From Dyella sp. 2HG41-7 (GTDB lineage Bacteria; Pseudomonadota; Gammaproteobacteria; Xanthomonadales; Rhodanobacteraceae), in the NCBI RefSeq assembly GCF_021390675.1, contig NZ_JAJEJV010000004.1, forward strand, positions 2,108,001 to 2,172,000: a stretch of DNA of 64,000 nucleotides, read 5' to 3'. Both the position numbers and the translations under genes were made by a program. The notes under the pieces were generated by a model, which searched no databases, was not told where the DNA came from, and saw only the letters and a program-made list of their open reading frames with translations. Below, piece by piece: positions 1 through 8,980 of this stretch. Numbering within the stretch: the stretch's first letter is position 1; each line of letters starts with the position of its first letter.

Positions 1-462
1 TGGGGTGAGCGCGGGGACATGCGCATCGCTGTGGAAATCCAGCGCTCCTACCAGCACTCGCGCGATTACCTGGATCGCCAGGAGAAATACCGAGCGGCGG
101 GCGTCAGGACCGTGTGGCTGTTGCGCCTGGATCGTTACCGCACCCTGCTCATGTCCCTGGCCAAAGAGAAGTGGCGCGCCGATCGGCACAACCCAAACCT
201 GGAACGACAGGGCGCCTGCCATCCCGACCTGCCCATGGCCATCCTGACGCTGGATGACGCAGGGGAGGCCAAGGTCACCGGCGCCAGTGGCTTTGAAGCC
301 ACACTGCCCGAGCTCCTGGACGCCGTGATGTCCGATCGGTTCCTGTGCCTCGAAGGCCTGTGGTGCATCGACAACCTGGACGCGATGAAAGAACGGATGC
401 GCCTGGCGCGGGAGGCCAACGCGGCCAAGGGTCCACCACCGGCACGCAGGCGGCGTCGATAG
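1..462 (+). CDS. CoiA-like/restriction-endonuclease-fold protein, 5' truncated by window
   Basis: The frame is open to the left edge, so the N-terminus is missing; an internal ATG lies at 19. The visible stretch beginning VEIQRSYQHSRDYLDRQ, then R..Y...G....WLLR, resembles the core of CoiA-like nuclease-fold proteins (an E-x-Q-x-S element followed by R..Y...G....W.L). CoiA is linked to DNA uptake and recombination in Gram-positives; related proteins occur on mobile elements. The C-terminus ends in a run of arginines. It lies just upstream of the relaxase gene, separated by the TTGCCAACCGGC motif. The family assignment is tentative because only the C-terminal part is seen. Confidence 0.5.
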   Translation, partial: WGERGDMRIAVEIQRSYQHSRDYLDRQEKYRAAGVRTVWLLRLDRYRTLLMSLAKEKWRADRHNPNLERQGACHPDLPMAILTLDDAGEAKVTGASGFEATLPELLDAVMSDRFLCLEGLWCIDNLDAMKERMRLAREANAAKGPPPARRRRR

Positions 463-465
463 GCC

Positions 466-495
466 TGGGATTGCCAACCGGCGGAATTTTGAGAA
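466..495 (+). promoter_or_regulatory. TTGCCAACCGGC promoter/operator motif, copy 1
   Basis: The motif TTGCCAACCGGCGGAATTTT starts at 471, 55 bases upstream of the relaxase ATG. Near-identical copies occur at 4533 and, on the minus strand, upstream of the glycine-zipper and YadA genes. TTGCCA could act as a -35 hexamer; no convincing -10 follows. The function is inference from recurrence in front of transcription units. Confidence 0.5.
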
Positions 496-525
496 GTTGG
501 AGGGAACCCACGCGGATCCCTTCAC

Positions 526-3483
526 ATGTTCACAGCAGCAGAACTCAAGACCAGTGCAGACGACGGCACGTGCGGTGACCTGAGCCAATATTTCGGCGCG
601 GGTGCGAAAAGCTATTACTGCGACGCGAAGGGCGAGAAGAAGAGCGTGTCCCAATGGTGCGGCAAGGGAGCCGCAGCCCTCGGCCTCACGGGTCGCGTGG
701 ACGAGGATGTGTTTTCCAACCTCCTCATGGGGATTGGCCCGAGAGGGGAACAGTTGCGCCAGAACGCGGGCGAAAAGCCCCATTGGATCGCGGCCAAAAA
801 TCGTGACGGCACGCCGAAGCTCGATGACAAGGGCGAACCCGCTGGCCATTTCCAGGAGATGCGCATGGGCTACGACCTGTGCTGCTCTCCTGAAAAAACC
901 GTGTCGAATGCGTGGGCCATCGGCATGGCCAGCGATGACCCCAAAGAGCGGGCCCTCGGGGAACTGATCCACCAGATCCACGAGCGCAATGCCCTGAAGG
1001 CCATCACCTTCATTGAGGACCACGCAGAAACGCGCCGGGGCGCTGGCAGCAACGACTACTTGAAGGGCGAAGGCCTGGTGATTGGGGCGTTCCATCACTT
1101 CACCGCACGCGCGCACGATCGCGGACAGGACTCGGAGGCGGACACCATCGATGAGCAGTTACACACCCACTTTGTCGTGATGAACACCTGCATGGCCGAC
1201 GGCCGCTTTTCCTCGCTCGAAGCGCAGGAGATGCTGGGAGTGCTGCGCACGGCCAGCGCGATCTATCGCGCGGGCATGGCCAAAGACCTGCAGGAAGCGC
1301 GGTTCGGCTTGGACTTCACCGAGCAGCTCGACAAGAACGGTCAACGAATCGAGGGTGCCTACAAGCTTGTCGGCATTCCCGAAATATACCGCCGCGAGAA
1401 ATCCGGGCGGCGGCAGCAGATCGAAGCGTTCCTGGAGGAAAACCCCGGCGCGAGCAGCCAGGAAGCCAACTTGGCCACCCGCAAGGCCAAGAGGGAACCG
1501 GAGTTTGAGGAGTTGATCCACGACTGGCGCAAGAGCCAGGCCGACTTCCGGCGCCGTCACCCCGAGTTGAACCTCCCCGAGCGCCTGTCCGACATGCTGG
1601 GCCTGGCGCCCTCGGAAGAGGAGCAGCTCCGGCGCCTACAGAAAGCCCAGCAGACGCAGGAGGAGTTTGACGGCGAAGTCTTGGACAAACTCCACGAAAC
1701 CCAATCGGTGTTCCGCAAGCGCGACCTCGTGCGCGTGATCGCTGACAAAACAGCAGGCGACTACGACGCCAAGGGCATCATCAAACTCGCCAATGACTTC
1801 CTGGCGCGCCAGGACGACCTGGCGGTGATCGAGCGCGAGCAGGTGCACGAAGATGACCGTGTGGAAAAACCCTCCATGCGTTTCAAGGAATACCGGTTCG
1901 CGTCCAAGAGCCGCGTGCTCGACATGGAGAAGGATTTGGCCGAAGGGGCCAAAGCCCGTCAGCACGAGACCCACCAGCGCCTGGATCCCAAGGTCGTGGA
2001 GCAGTGCATGGCGGACTTCCAGAAGAAGCGCGGCTTTGCCCTGACGCCCGAGCAGGCCACCGCCGTGCGCTACGTCACCCAGGAGACGGGCGGCGTGGCA
2101 GTGGTGCGTGGTGCCCCGGGCAGCGGCAAAACGACTTCGTCCGACGTCACCGTCGATGCCTACCGTCGCTCCGGCTTCAAAGTCCTGGGAGCCGCCACAT
2201 CCTGGGATGCTGCGAAAAAACTGGAAGCGGAAACGGGCGTGGAGAGCCACTCCATTTCGCGCATTCTCAACCAGATGCAGAAAGGGCCGAAGTCCAAGAT
2301 CCAGATGGACAGCAAGACCGTCTTGATCGTGGACGAAGCGGGCATGATCGGCACCCGGAGTTTGCAGCGCCTGATGAAGCACGCGCACGACGCGGGGGCC
2401 CGAGTGATTCTCCAGGGTGATCAATACCAGCTCCAATCCGTGGAGGCCGGGGGTGGCCTCAGGACCGTGGTCGATGCCATCGGCATGACGGAGCTGAAAG
2501 ACATTCGCCGGCAGAAGAGCCAGAAGGGCCGGGACATCGCCACGAAATTCAGTGAGGCCGGCGGCGCCGAGAAGCGTTCCCGCGCCGAGAACCTGCGCAA
2601 GGGCCGGGAAATCATGCAGGAGATGGACGACAACGGGCACCTGCTCGATTACCTGGACCGCAAGGCCCTGATCAAGAACCTGGTGGCCGACTACCAGGCC
2701 AACCCACGGCCCGATCGGGAGAAGGTCATCCTGGGTGGCGTCCATGCAGACGTGGATGAAGTCACGGAGGCCTTGCGCCAGGTCAAGCAAGCCGCGGGCG
2801 AGCTCGGTGAAGACAAGGAAGTGCTGACGAAGACCCCGCGCGCCGGCCACGAGGTTCGGATGAAGCTGGCCGTCGGGGATCGCATCCGTTTCGCGGCCAA
2901 GGATGACGACCTGGACGTGGTCAACGGGACGGTGGCCGTGGTCACGGCGCTGATCCCGGGCAAGGACGGCAAGGCCCAGATCGAGGCGCGCATCGAGTCT
3001 TCGATCGAGAAGCAGGACGGTCGCAACATCCATTTTCGCTCCGACCAGCAGAGTTTCGGCCTGGCCTGGGGCCGCACGGTGCACCGCAGCCAGGGCCAGA
3101 GCATCGAAGACGTCTACCAAGTGCACAACCCGCGTTGCGTAGACCGTCAGAGCGCGATGGTGTCCTACACGCGCCACAAGGAACACTTCGGGCTCTACAT
3201 GCTGACGAAGGACAAGGACAACCTCCACCGCGACGCCCAAGTGGTCACCGACCGCCTGCAGGTCAACGCGCTGGAAGAGGGCGTCGCCTTCGGTGGCCGC
3301 AGCACGAAGGACCTGATCGCCGAGCATCGCGCGAAGAAAGCCCAGGCCCAGGCTCAGGCCCCCAAGTTGGATGCCGCCGCGGTGACCAAGGCCGCCGAGG
3401 CCTTCCAGCGCTTGCGTGAGCAGGTGCCACCGACGCTGGCCGAGGCGGTGCGTCGCTCACAAGGGCGTGGCCAGAGCCTCTGA
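526..3483 (+). CDS. MobF-family (TrwC/TraI-like) conjugative relaxase-helicase
   Basis: 985 aa. The relaxase nicks oriT, becomes covalently linked to the 5' DNA end, and unwinds the transferred strand. The N-terminal TrwC domain shows paired tyrosines at residues 30-31 (candidate catalytic Tyr) and the metal-binding histidines near 213-215 (HTHFVVMN). The C-terminal half is a superfamily 1 helicase: Walker A GAPGSGKTT near residue 529, a VDEAG Walker B-like motif near 606, and a UvrD-like C-terminal motif around HRSQGQS. Length matches TrwC (about 970 aa). The ATG has no strong ribosome binding site; a GGAGG lies 24 bases upstream. No T4SS or coupling-protein gene is adjacent in the window. 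Identification is firm. Confidence 0.92.
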   Translation: MFTAAELKTSADDGTCGDLSQYFGAGAKSYYCDAKGEKKSVSQWCGKGAAALGLTGRVDEDVFSNLLMGIGPRGEQLRQNAGEKPHWIAAKNRDGTPKLDDKGEPAGHFQEMRMGYDLCCSPEKTVSNAWAIGMASDDPKERALGELIHQIHERNALKAITFIEDHAETRRGAGSNDYLKGEGLVIGAFHHFTARAHDRGQDSEADTIDEQLHTHFVVMNTCMADGRFSSLEAQEMLGVLRTASAIYRAGMAKDLQEARFGLDFTEQLDKNGQRIEGAYKLVGIPEIYRREKSGRRQQIEAFLEENPGASSQEANLATRKAKREPEFEELIHDWRKSQADFRRRHPELNLPERLSDMLGLAPSEEEQLRRLQKAQQTQEEFDGEVLDKLHETQSVFRKRDLVRVIADKTAGDYDAKGIIKLANDFLARQDDLAVIEREQVHEDDRVEKPSMRFKEYRFASKSRVLDMEKDLAEGAKARQHETHQRLDPKVVEQCMADFQKKRGFALTPEQATAVRYVTQETGGVAVVRGAPGSGKTTSSDVTVDAYRRSGFKVLGAATSWDAAKKLEAETGVESHSISRILNQMQKGPKSKIQMDSKTVLIVDEAGMIGTRSLQRLMKHAHDAGARVILQGDQYQLQSVEAGGGLRTVVDAIGMTELKDIRRQKSQKGRDIATKFSEAGGAEKRSRAENLRKGREIMQEMDDNGHLLDYLDRKALIKNLVADYQANPRPDREKVILGGVHADVDEVTEALRQVKQAAGELGEDKEVLTKTPRAGHEVRMKLAVGDRIRFAAKDDDLDVVNGTVAVVTALIPGKDGKAQIEARIESSIEKQDGRNIHFRSDQQSFGLAWGRTVHRSQGQSIEDVYQVHNPRCVDRQSAMVSYTRHKEHFGLYMLTKDKDNLHRDAQVVTDRLQVNALEEGVAFGGRSTKDLIAEHRAKKAQAQAQAPKLDAAAVTKAAEAFQRLREQVPPTLAEAVRRSQGRGQSL

Positions 3484-3500
3484 CCACGCCTTGGCCTCAC

Positions 3501-4304
3501 TTACGGGGCAAGGACTTCCTTGCCCTTGATCGGAGCTGAAATCGCATCGTAGATCCCCAGCATTTCGCGGGTGTCGTAAGCAAAGATCTTCGAGTTGAAC
3601 AGGGGTGCATGTTTGCCCTTGCCGCCCTGGTCAACACTCACGTAGCCATTTTTTCCGGTGATCCGAATGATCACCTGGCTATCCGGTCCGATCTTCCGGA
3701 GCGCGGTGATTTGCTGGGGCGTCAGGACAAAATCAGAATCTTCCTGGACGTAACCCGTCCCGACGTGCGTGTTGACGTCGGCGTGATCGAAGTGGTGCTC
3801 CAAGACAATGTCGCCATCGACCATGATGGCCAGATCCGACATGAACAACCAATGCCCGCCGACGAAGTGGGTGGCGAGGAAATACACGGGCGCCCGGTTC
3901 TCTCTCACTGAAACGTATTGGGCGAAATACGGACCATCGGGGGCAATGCTGTCGATCCCCGCACCGCGTGACTTGAAGATCCACAGCTTGCGGAAGCCAT
4001 CCCGATCCACCGCCGCACCCAACTGACACTTGTTCATCTTCTCGGGAACCGCCGCGTCGAAGCAGGCGTAGAACTGCGTGTTGCCGTCGCCCTGATCCTC
4101 AGGCTTGCCCACGATGTGGAACGAACTGTCGAACGCCGCACGCCAGGCTTCCGGGGTGTTCTTCGATGCGAGCGGCGGAGGCGGGATCGCCAAGCTGGTG
4201 GAAGCAGCGGCTGGGGCCACCTGAGCGGTAGGGGTTGGAGCGGGCGATTGCGAGCACGCGGCCAGCGTCAACACAACCAAAGCCAAAACGGATTTGCGCA
4301 CCAT
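3501..4304 (-). CDS. Predicted lipoprotein, unknown function
   Basis: 267 aa with a type II signal peptide: basic start, hydrophobic stretch and lipobox LAAC, so Cys17 is the likely lipidated residue, followed by a Pro/Ala-rich linker to about residue 45. The mature part has no motif I recognise; it contains W.F...S..F.IVG and a G.G......D..LTPQQ segment. AAGGA lies about nine bases upstream of the ATG. It converges on the relaxase gene with a 17-base gap. The upstream region holds TTTCGGAGGGC, also found in the leader of the glycine-zipper gene at 11834. An accessory envelope or exclusion role is possible but not shown. Confidence 0.75.
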   Translation of the reverse strand: MVRKSVLALVVLTLAACSQSPAPTPTAQVAPAAASTSLAIPPPPLASKNTPEAWRAAFDSSFHIVGKPEDQGDGNTQFYACFDAAVPEKMNKCQLGAAVDRDGFRKLWIFKSRGAGIDSIAPDGPYFAQYVSVRENRAPVYFLATHFVGGHWLFMSDLAIMVDGDIVLEHHFDHADVNTHVGTGYVQEDSDFVLTPQQITALRKIGPDSQVIIRITGKNGYVSVDQGGKGKHAPLFNSKIFAYDTREMLGIYDAISAPIKGKEVLAP

Positions 4305-4529
4305 CGGTCAAAGTCCTTATTGAACCGCGCCCCCTGGCGCTTGGGGCCAGTATGCCCTCCGAAACATCTTGCGAAAAGCAGGGCCAATGGCTGACTTGCC
4401 AAGGGCCGAAGATTTCGTTGGGGCGGCTGAGACCTGAGAGCACATCTTGAAGCCAGGTGATGCCGGCAGTGATGCAACGACCCCACCTGGGACGAGGCAC
4501 ATCCATCGACACGAACGATCGGCGAGGGG

Positions 4530-4560
4530 ATTGCCAACCGGCGATTTTTTGAGAACGTAG
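4530..4560 (+). promoter_or_regulatory. TTGCCAACCGGC promoter/operator motif, copy 2
   Basis: The motif GATTGCCAACCGGCGATTTT begins at 4531 and is followed by TTGAGAACG. No protein-coding frame follows for almost 400 bases; instead the tract ends in a tRNA-like T-arm and a rho-independent terminator at 4765-4788, so the motif may drive a non-coding RNA. Confidence 0.5.
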
Positions 4561-4788
4561 AGTCATCCAAAGCGAAGTGGGAAAACCTCGGACCTGTTGG
4601 TTCACTTTCTCAGGGCAACACAACAGATCGAGGGCCTTTGGTGGATGGTTGTGTGTTTGGAAGTTGACTGAGCCAGGTCTAAGGTTGACGTATCTAAAAG
4701 TTCCGGAAGCCCGATACGGGGCGCAAATGCCGCGGACTTCGCAAGTTCGAATCTTGCACTTCTGAGCCCCCATCGGGGGCTTTCCTTT
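4561..4788 (+). ncRNA. Candidate non-coding transcript with tRNA-like T-arm
   Basis: This lies in a 634-base tract (4305-4938) without a convincing gene. A perfect T-arm-like hairpin (GCAAG, loop TTCGAAT, CTTGC) sits at 4741-4757, followed at once by a terminator. No complete cloverleaf can be drawn: the best acceptor partner upstream gives a body of only about 62 bases with a mismatch. It could be a degraded tRNA, a former attachment site, or an element regulatory RNA. The start is inferred from the motif at 4530. Confidence 0.3.
4765..4788 (+). terminator. Rho-independent terminator
   Basis: AGCCCCC-ATC-GGGGGCT hairpin followed by TTTCCTTTT. It closes the tract that begins with the TTGCCAACCGGC motif. 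Confidence 0.7.
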
Positions 4789-4938
4789 TGAGGCTTCAAC
4801 CGCATCAGTGACCCAACCACCTCTGTTGGGATCACCGTCACACTCCGTGTCGATACACGCACCAATCAGTCTTGCCAAGGAGCGGTTTCGGCCTAGAACA
4901 AGGTCAATCAAGACCCTTTTTCTAATCGGAGCCCCGCC

Positions 4939-5151
4939 ATGGCCGACGACCTCACCCAAGTTCAGCACGAGACCCTGCAATCCATGCAGGCCGCCCTAGA
5001 TGCCTCCCAGATCGAAGCCGACTCCTTCCGCGAGCTCGCGGCGACCCTGGCTGATCGGCTGGCCAAGCAAACGAAGCACAACCGTTTCCTGATCACCTTG
5101 TTGATCGGTGGGCTGGTGGCCGTGGTCGTGTGGTTCGGAACGGCGTGGTGA
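4939..5151 (+). CDS. Small single-pass membrane protein with coiled-coil head
   Basis: 70 aa. Residues 1-45 are polar and helical (likely coiled coil); residues 49-68 form one transmembrane segment (FLITLLIGGLVAVVVWFG). It is the first gene of a compact rightward run of seven or eight small genes up to 7079. A weaker copy of the element's leader motif (TTGCCAAGGAGCGGTTT) lies at 4872-4888. The function is unknown; small membrane proteins of this kind on conjugative elements may serve exclusion or transfer. Confidence 0.65.
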   Translation: MADDLTQVQHETLQSMQAALDASQIEADSFRELAATLADRLAKQTKHNRFLITLLIGGLVAVVVWFGTAW

Positions 5152-5156
5152 TCGTC

Positions 5157-5915
5157 ATGAAGAAACAAGACGAACTCAACCTGTTTGCCATGCTGCTTGA
5201 ACGCGAACGACGCGTGAGGGGCTCGCCGACGAATGCGGACGAACGCACAGCCCTCGCGGACCTACACGTGTGCGACATGGGCCTGCATCTGGATATCGAC
5301 TTCAACCGCATTGAGGGTCTGACCCACAAGTGGTTTAAGCAGGGCTGGTGGGACACCCGAAACGAATACCCATGGGGATACATCATTCCCGAAAATGGCG
5401 GGATTGGGATGCCGGGTGATCGGCCATGCGCAAAATTCCCAACCACGATGGAAGCCTTTGCCGGGCCGCACGCTGAGCCCAGCATCGATGCAGGTGTTGA
5501 GCTGGATCAATTGCTGGCCAAGCGCCGGGAGAGGCGCTTGGTTAAGGAGCCCCGCAGCGAACAGGAAGCCAGCTTTGTCGCCCGCCTCGTTGTCGGCTTT
5601 GAAGAGTTTATGACCTCCTTCAAGTCGAAAGCTGCCGCACCCGATCGGACGATCCAAGCCCCTATGCCCGTCAGCATCGCCATGGCTTCGGCGGATCCCG
5701 AACAGCAAAAGACTTTCATCCAGCACCTGGTGGCCAGCGGGCAAAAGGCCTCGCCCGCCACTCGGGAATACCTGGCGCGCCAGCCCAACAAAGATGTGGT
5801 GATTTTCGGACGGCCGGGTGCCAAGTCGCTCACGCGTGAAGACGTGGTGCGCGCGATGAACTCATCGGTCTGCCGGGATGCCCTGCGCATCCTGCGCGAG
5901 AAGGGGATGGTGTGA
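5157..5915 (+). CDS. Hypothetical protein
   Basis: 252 aa, soluble, without a recognisable motif. It begins MKKQDELNLFAMLLERERR and carries a charged helical segment near residues 120-150 (QLLAKRRERRL). It follows the preceding small membrane protein by five bases; a GTG at 5148 is an alternative start. The next gene's ATG overlaps its stop codon (TGATG), so translation is probably coupled. Confidence 0.6.
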   Translation: MKKQDELNLFAMLLERERRVRGSPTNADERTALADLHVCDMGLHLDIDFNRIEGLTHKWFKQGWWDTRNEYPWGYIIPENGGIGMPGDRPCAKFPTTMEAFAGPHAEPSIDAGVELDQLLAKRRERRLVKEPRSEQEASFVARLVVGFEEFMTSFKSKAAAPDRTIQAPMPVSIAMASADPEQQKTFIQHLVASGQKASPATREYLARQPNKDVVIFGRPGAKSLTREDVVRAMNSSVCRDALRILREKGMV

Positions 5916-6196
5916 TGACACAGGCTGAATTTTCTAACTTCATCAAGGGATGGCTCTACGGGATCCTTCTCGGTGCATCCGTTGCCACGATGATCGCATT
6001 GTTGTCGGCAGAGCCGACGAACAAACAGCAGCCCCTCCGGGACCGAGTCACGGTGCTTGAAGCAAAGGATCACCTGCGCACGGACGAACAGGACAAGATC
6101 GTGGATCGGCACAGTGTCGACATTGTCGAACTTCAAGCGCTGGTCTATGACACCCGGGAACGGGTGCGAGCCTTGGAAGCCAAGGAGCGTCACTGA
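5915..6196 (+). CDS. Small membrane-anchored coiled-coil protein
   Basis: 93 aa. One transmembrane segment around residues 11-31 (WLYGILLGASVATMIALLS) is followed by a heptad-rich C-terminal helix (RVTVLEAKDHL ... RERVRALEAKE). The start overlaps the stop of the upstream gene and the stop overlaps the start of the next. GTG at 5912 is an alternative start. Function unknown. Confidence 0.6.
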   Translation: MTQAEFSNFIKGWLYGILLGASVATMIALLSAEPTNKQQPLRDRVTVLEAKDHLRTDEQDKIVDRHSVDIVELQALVYDTRERVRALEAKERH

Positions 6197-6378
6197 TGCG
6201 CCCCGTCCCCCTGATGCTCACAGGCGGCCTCACCGCACTCGCCGTCGCTTACCTCATTCCACTCATCAACGATCCCACCGTGCACACGTGGGCGATGGCC
6301 GGCGGCATCGTCGCCGCGCTCATCGGCGTCGATGGGTGGCGCCGCACACGCAACTGGAACCCGGGAGATTACGCATGA
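6196..6378 (+). CDS. Small membrane protein
   Basis: 60 aa with two hydrophobic segments (about residues 5-24 and 31-46) and a basic C-terminus. The ATG overlaps the preceding stop, and the stop overlaps the ATG of the next gene by four bases. Function unknown. Confidence 0.55.
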   Translation: MRPVPLMLTGGLTALAVAYLIPLINDPTVHTWAMAGGIVAALIGVDGWRRTRNWNPGDYA

Positions 6379-6587
6379 ACAAGAATGTGAAACTCGACAA
6401 GGCGATGGTTTACGTCGCCTATGGCTGGATGTTTTTGTTCCCCACCATCGGTCATTTCGATAAGGCTTTGGGAAGCACACCAGGATGGTGGCCGACAGGA
6501 GTTGCGAGCCTATCGCTGTTCTACTGCCTTGCATTCACGCTGTGGCGGCCAACCCCGTTTTCCTATCGTTGGCGCCGGTGGAGTTGA
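6375..6587 (+). CDS. Small membrane protein
   Basis: 70 aa. The N-terminus is basic, two hydrophobic segments follow (about residues 10-27 and 41-57), and the tail is Arg/Trp-rich. It overlaps the upstream gene by four bases (ATGA), which supports this start over longer readings of the frame. Function unknown. Confidence 0.55.
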   Translation: MNKNVKLDKAMVYVAYGWMFLFPTIGHFDKALGSTPGWWPTGVASLSLFYCLAFTLWRPTPFSYRWRRWS

Positions 6588-6591
6588 ACGG

Positions 6592-6978
6592 ATGTCACTC
6601 AAAAGCAAACTCCAAACCTGGGCCAGACCCTGCATGAAAGTGAAGCACGCAACGCGTGATGCTGCCCAGTTGAAGCTCATCGAGGTCCGGAGTGAACGCA
6701 GCAGTCGCGGGGAAGCCATCAAACGGCGCAGGAAGGACTATGAGAGCCATGTCTACTTGTGTCCGAAGTGCGGTTTTTGGCACCTCACAAGCATGGATCC
6801 AAGCGAAATCACCATTTCAGCGATTGACATGCACTACATCATTCAAAGTGATGACCGGAGGAAGCACAACGGCGCCAGAAAGGAATTCAAGCGGACGTTG
6901 GATGCGACCCGTGATAGGGAGAAATGTGCACGTAGGGAAGCCAGACAACTGCGTGAAGAGAACCGGAGCACGTCATGA
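6592..6978 (+). CDS. Hypothetical zinc-ribbon-like basic protein
   Basis: 128 aa and strongly basic. It contains a CPKCGFWHLTS segment near residue 58, a possible partial zinc-binding knuckle common in phage and plasmid proteins. Both flanks are charged helices. It lies four bases after the preceding gene. A nucleic-acid-binding role is plausible but unproven. Confidence 0.55.
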   Translation: MSLKSKLQTWARPCMKVKHATRDAAQLKLIEVRSERSSRGEAIKRRRKDYESHVYLCPKCGFWHLTSMDPSEITISAIDMHYIIQSDDRRKHNGARKEFKRTLDATRDREKCARREARQLREENRSTS

Positions 6979-7079
6979 TCAAGCCCCTCAACCCCTCGCC
7001 GTGGCTCTTGCTCGATGAGTCTGACCTCACCCGCGACCAGGTTTGTCTTACCATCGATCCGGGGGCAGGTGTCGATTGA
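6975..7079 (+). CDS. Possible 34-aa mini-protein ending the small-gene operon
   Basis: A 34-codon frame starts at an ATG overlapping the previous stop by four bases (ATGA). It is short and lacks motifs. The coupling geometry is the only support. The tail-to-tail neighbour (minus-strand pilin) ends at 7103. Confidence 0.35.
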   Translation: MIKPLNPSPWLLLDESDLTRDQVCLTIDPGAGVD

Positions 7080-7102
7080 TCACTGATCCGGTTCCCCAGC
7101 GT

Positions 7103-8977
7103 TCATGGCTCCGCCCCGCCGTTGGGCAACGCCACGGAAATCTGGCACGTGCTCGCCCATTTCGTTCCGCTGCTCGTTTGCGAGCTGCTCGCGTTGATCA
7201 TGACGCCCACCGTGAAGGTCCCACCGCCGACGGAATAGGTTCCAGAGCTGTAGCCGTAGTAGCCACCTCCGCCGGAGCTGAAAGCCGAAGCGGTCAGGCT
7301 CACACCCTGGGAAACCCCATTGTTCGTGAGCGTCACGGAGCACGTGCAGGATTTTTGGACAGTCGTTGCCTGGGGCCACGTCAAACTCCAAGGTGTGGAC
7401 GTGACCCCTGAGCCCGGAATGCCCGTGGCCGTGCAACCGTTCCCCGATGCGGTGGGCGGCGCGTTCGGCGTGCAGGTGTTGACGTTGTTGGTGGTCGCGC
7501 CCGTGTCGCTCCATCCGCCGTAGCTGGTGGAACTGGTGTAACCCCCCTGCGGTGCGGGACACGCGTAGGTGGTCGTGTCCGTTCGCACTTGCTGTTCGGT
7601 GTAGCTGATCGTCCCAGACTGACCGGCAGGGCACGTGCCATAGCGTGTCGTGGGATCCCACCGGTATTCCAGCCACGAACTCGGGCCTGGGGCCACGCAC
7701 TTCGGCGCGCACACGCTCGATGCTGGCGGCGCCCAGGCACCGTAAGCGGTGGTGTAGCTCCCCTGTGGCGCCGGGCACGCATAGGTGACCGATCGCGTTT
7801 GCGTGAAGCTCGTGGCACCCGAGCTGGTGACCTGCCCGGCTGGGCACCCGGCACTCTGCGATTGAGAGCCAGGACCGGGCGCCACGCACTTCGGCGCACA
7901 AACACTGGCCACTGCCGGTGACCAGGCGCCGTAGGCCGTGGTGTAAGCCCCCGTCGGTGCGGGGCACGCGAAAGTGATGGCTTGCGTCTGCGGAAACGTC
8001 GTCGCACCCGAGGCAATCACCTGGCCTGCCGGACACGATCCGGTCTGCGTGCCGGTGCCCGTCGGCGGCGCCACGCACTTCGGCGCGCACGTGTTGCCAG
8101 TGGTCAACCATGGTCCGTAGACCGAGATCCCATATTTGTAAGTGCACGAAGCGGAGCGCGCTTGGCTGATGCCATCAACACCATACGGCGACACCGATTG
8201 GATCTGGCCCGCCGGGCACGCGATCGCCTGGGTTTGAGGCGATGCCGGCACGCACACGGGCGGATACCCGGGCGGAGGCGGCACCGGTGGATACACCGGC
8301 GGTGGAGCAGGACCTGGTGCGGGACTAGGACCTGGTGCGGGCGTGGGCCCACCCGAGGGCACGGTGGAAGGCGGTGGCGCCGGTGTCCAGGGCGGGGGTG
8401 GCGGAAGCGGGGGCGTGGGCATCCCCGGCGGCGGGTTGCGCGGCTGACCGGAACCCGGCGGCAGCAATTGCCCCACGCCTGCACCGCCGCGGAAGCCACC
8501 CCACATCGTGAACGTCATGGCGTGGGCGTTCGAGGTCTGGCAAAGCGTCAATCCCTGTGGCGCGTCATTGAGGGCGGTGCCATCCACTTGAATGGACGTC
8601 CATTCGCGGCCCATCTCGGCGTTGACCAATCCCTCGCATTCCTTGGTGGGCACGCCTGCATACGCGGCCAGCCAACCATCATTGGGGGCATTCACTTGCG
8701 CCGGTTGAAGCGAGAAACTCCCCCAAGGCGAGGGCGTGGCCAGATGCGCAAGCGTGGCATCCGTGCCGATGCCCTGAAAGTCTGGTGCACTGGCATACAG
8801 ACCTGGCACGGAGCGCCGGAGTTGATCCAGGCGCGACACCTCACCGGTGACTTCGCCGCCACTCCATGTGGGGCTGAAAATGGCATACGTCACCCCCGCC
8901 ACACCTGCGATCAAGCCGGCCGCGATCATCGCTTCAAGCAGAGAAAACGCGAGTTGAGTGTGTCGGAATTGCCGCAT
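7103..8977 (-). CDS. Modular type IV pilin-like protein with Pro-rich linker and Cys-rich repeats
   Basis: 624 aa. The N-terminus is a class III prepilin signal: HTQLA followed by FSLLEAMIAAG, with Glu at +5 and Ala at -1. A globular head extends to about residue 175, then a proline-rich linker (about 180-240). Four degenerate repeats of roughly 50-58 residues follow, containing CAPKCVAP, CPAGQ, TYACPAP and YGAW (about 240-520), and then a Ser/Gly-rich C-terminal domain. The architecture suggests a minor pilin or tip adhesin, comparable to PilV of thin pili. It is the last gene of a leftward pilin operon, three bases after the previous gene. No pilus assembly genes are in the window. Confidence 0.75.
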   Translation of the reverse strand: MRQFRHTQLAFSLLEAMIAAGLIAGVAGVTYAIFSPTWSGGEVTGEVSRLDQLRRSVPGLYASAPDFQGIGTDATLAHLATPSPWGSFSLQPAQVNAPNDGWLAAYAGVPTKECEGLVNAEMGREWTSIQVDGTALNDAPQGLTLCQTSNAHAMTFTMWGGFRGGAGVGQLLPPGSGQPRNPPPGMPTPPLPPPPPWTPAPPPSTVPSGGPTPAPGPSPAPGPAPPPVYPPVPPPPGYPPVCVPASPQTQAIACPAGQIQSVSPYGVDGISQARSASCTYKYGISVYGPWLTTGNTCAPKCVAPPTGTGTQTGSCPAGQVIASGATTFPQTQAITFACPAPTGAYTTAYGAWSPAVASVCAPKCVAPGPGSQSQSAGCPAGQVTSSGATSFTQTRSVTYACPAPQGSYTTAYGAWAPPASSVCAPKCVAPGPSSWLEYRWDPTTRYGTCPAGQSGTISYTEQQVRTDTTTYACPAPQGGYTSSTSYGGWSDTGATTNNVNTCTPNAPPTASGNGCTATGIPGSGVTSTPWSLTWPQATTVQKSCTCSVTLTNNGVSQGVSLTASAFSSGGGGYYGYSSGTYSVGGGTFTVGVMINASSSQTSSGTKWASTCQISVALPNGGAEP

Positions 8978-8980
8978 GGA

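Noticed and set aside
1636-3327. 563-codon minus-strand frame opposite the relaxase
   Set aside because: It is the antisense shadow of a GC-rich gene with clear relaxase-helicase motifs; its product has no family features.
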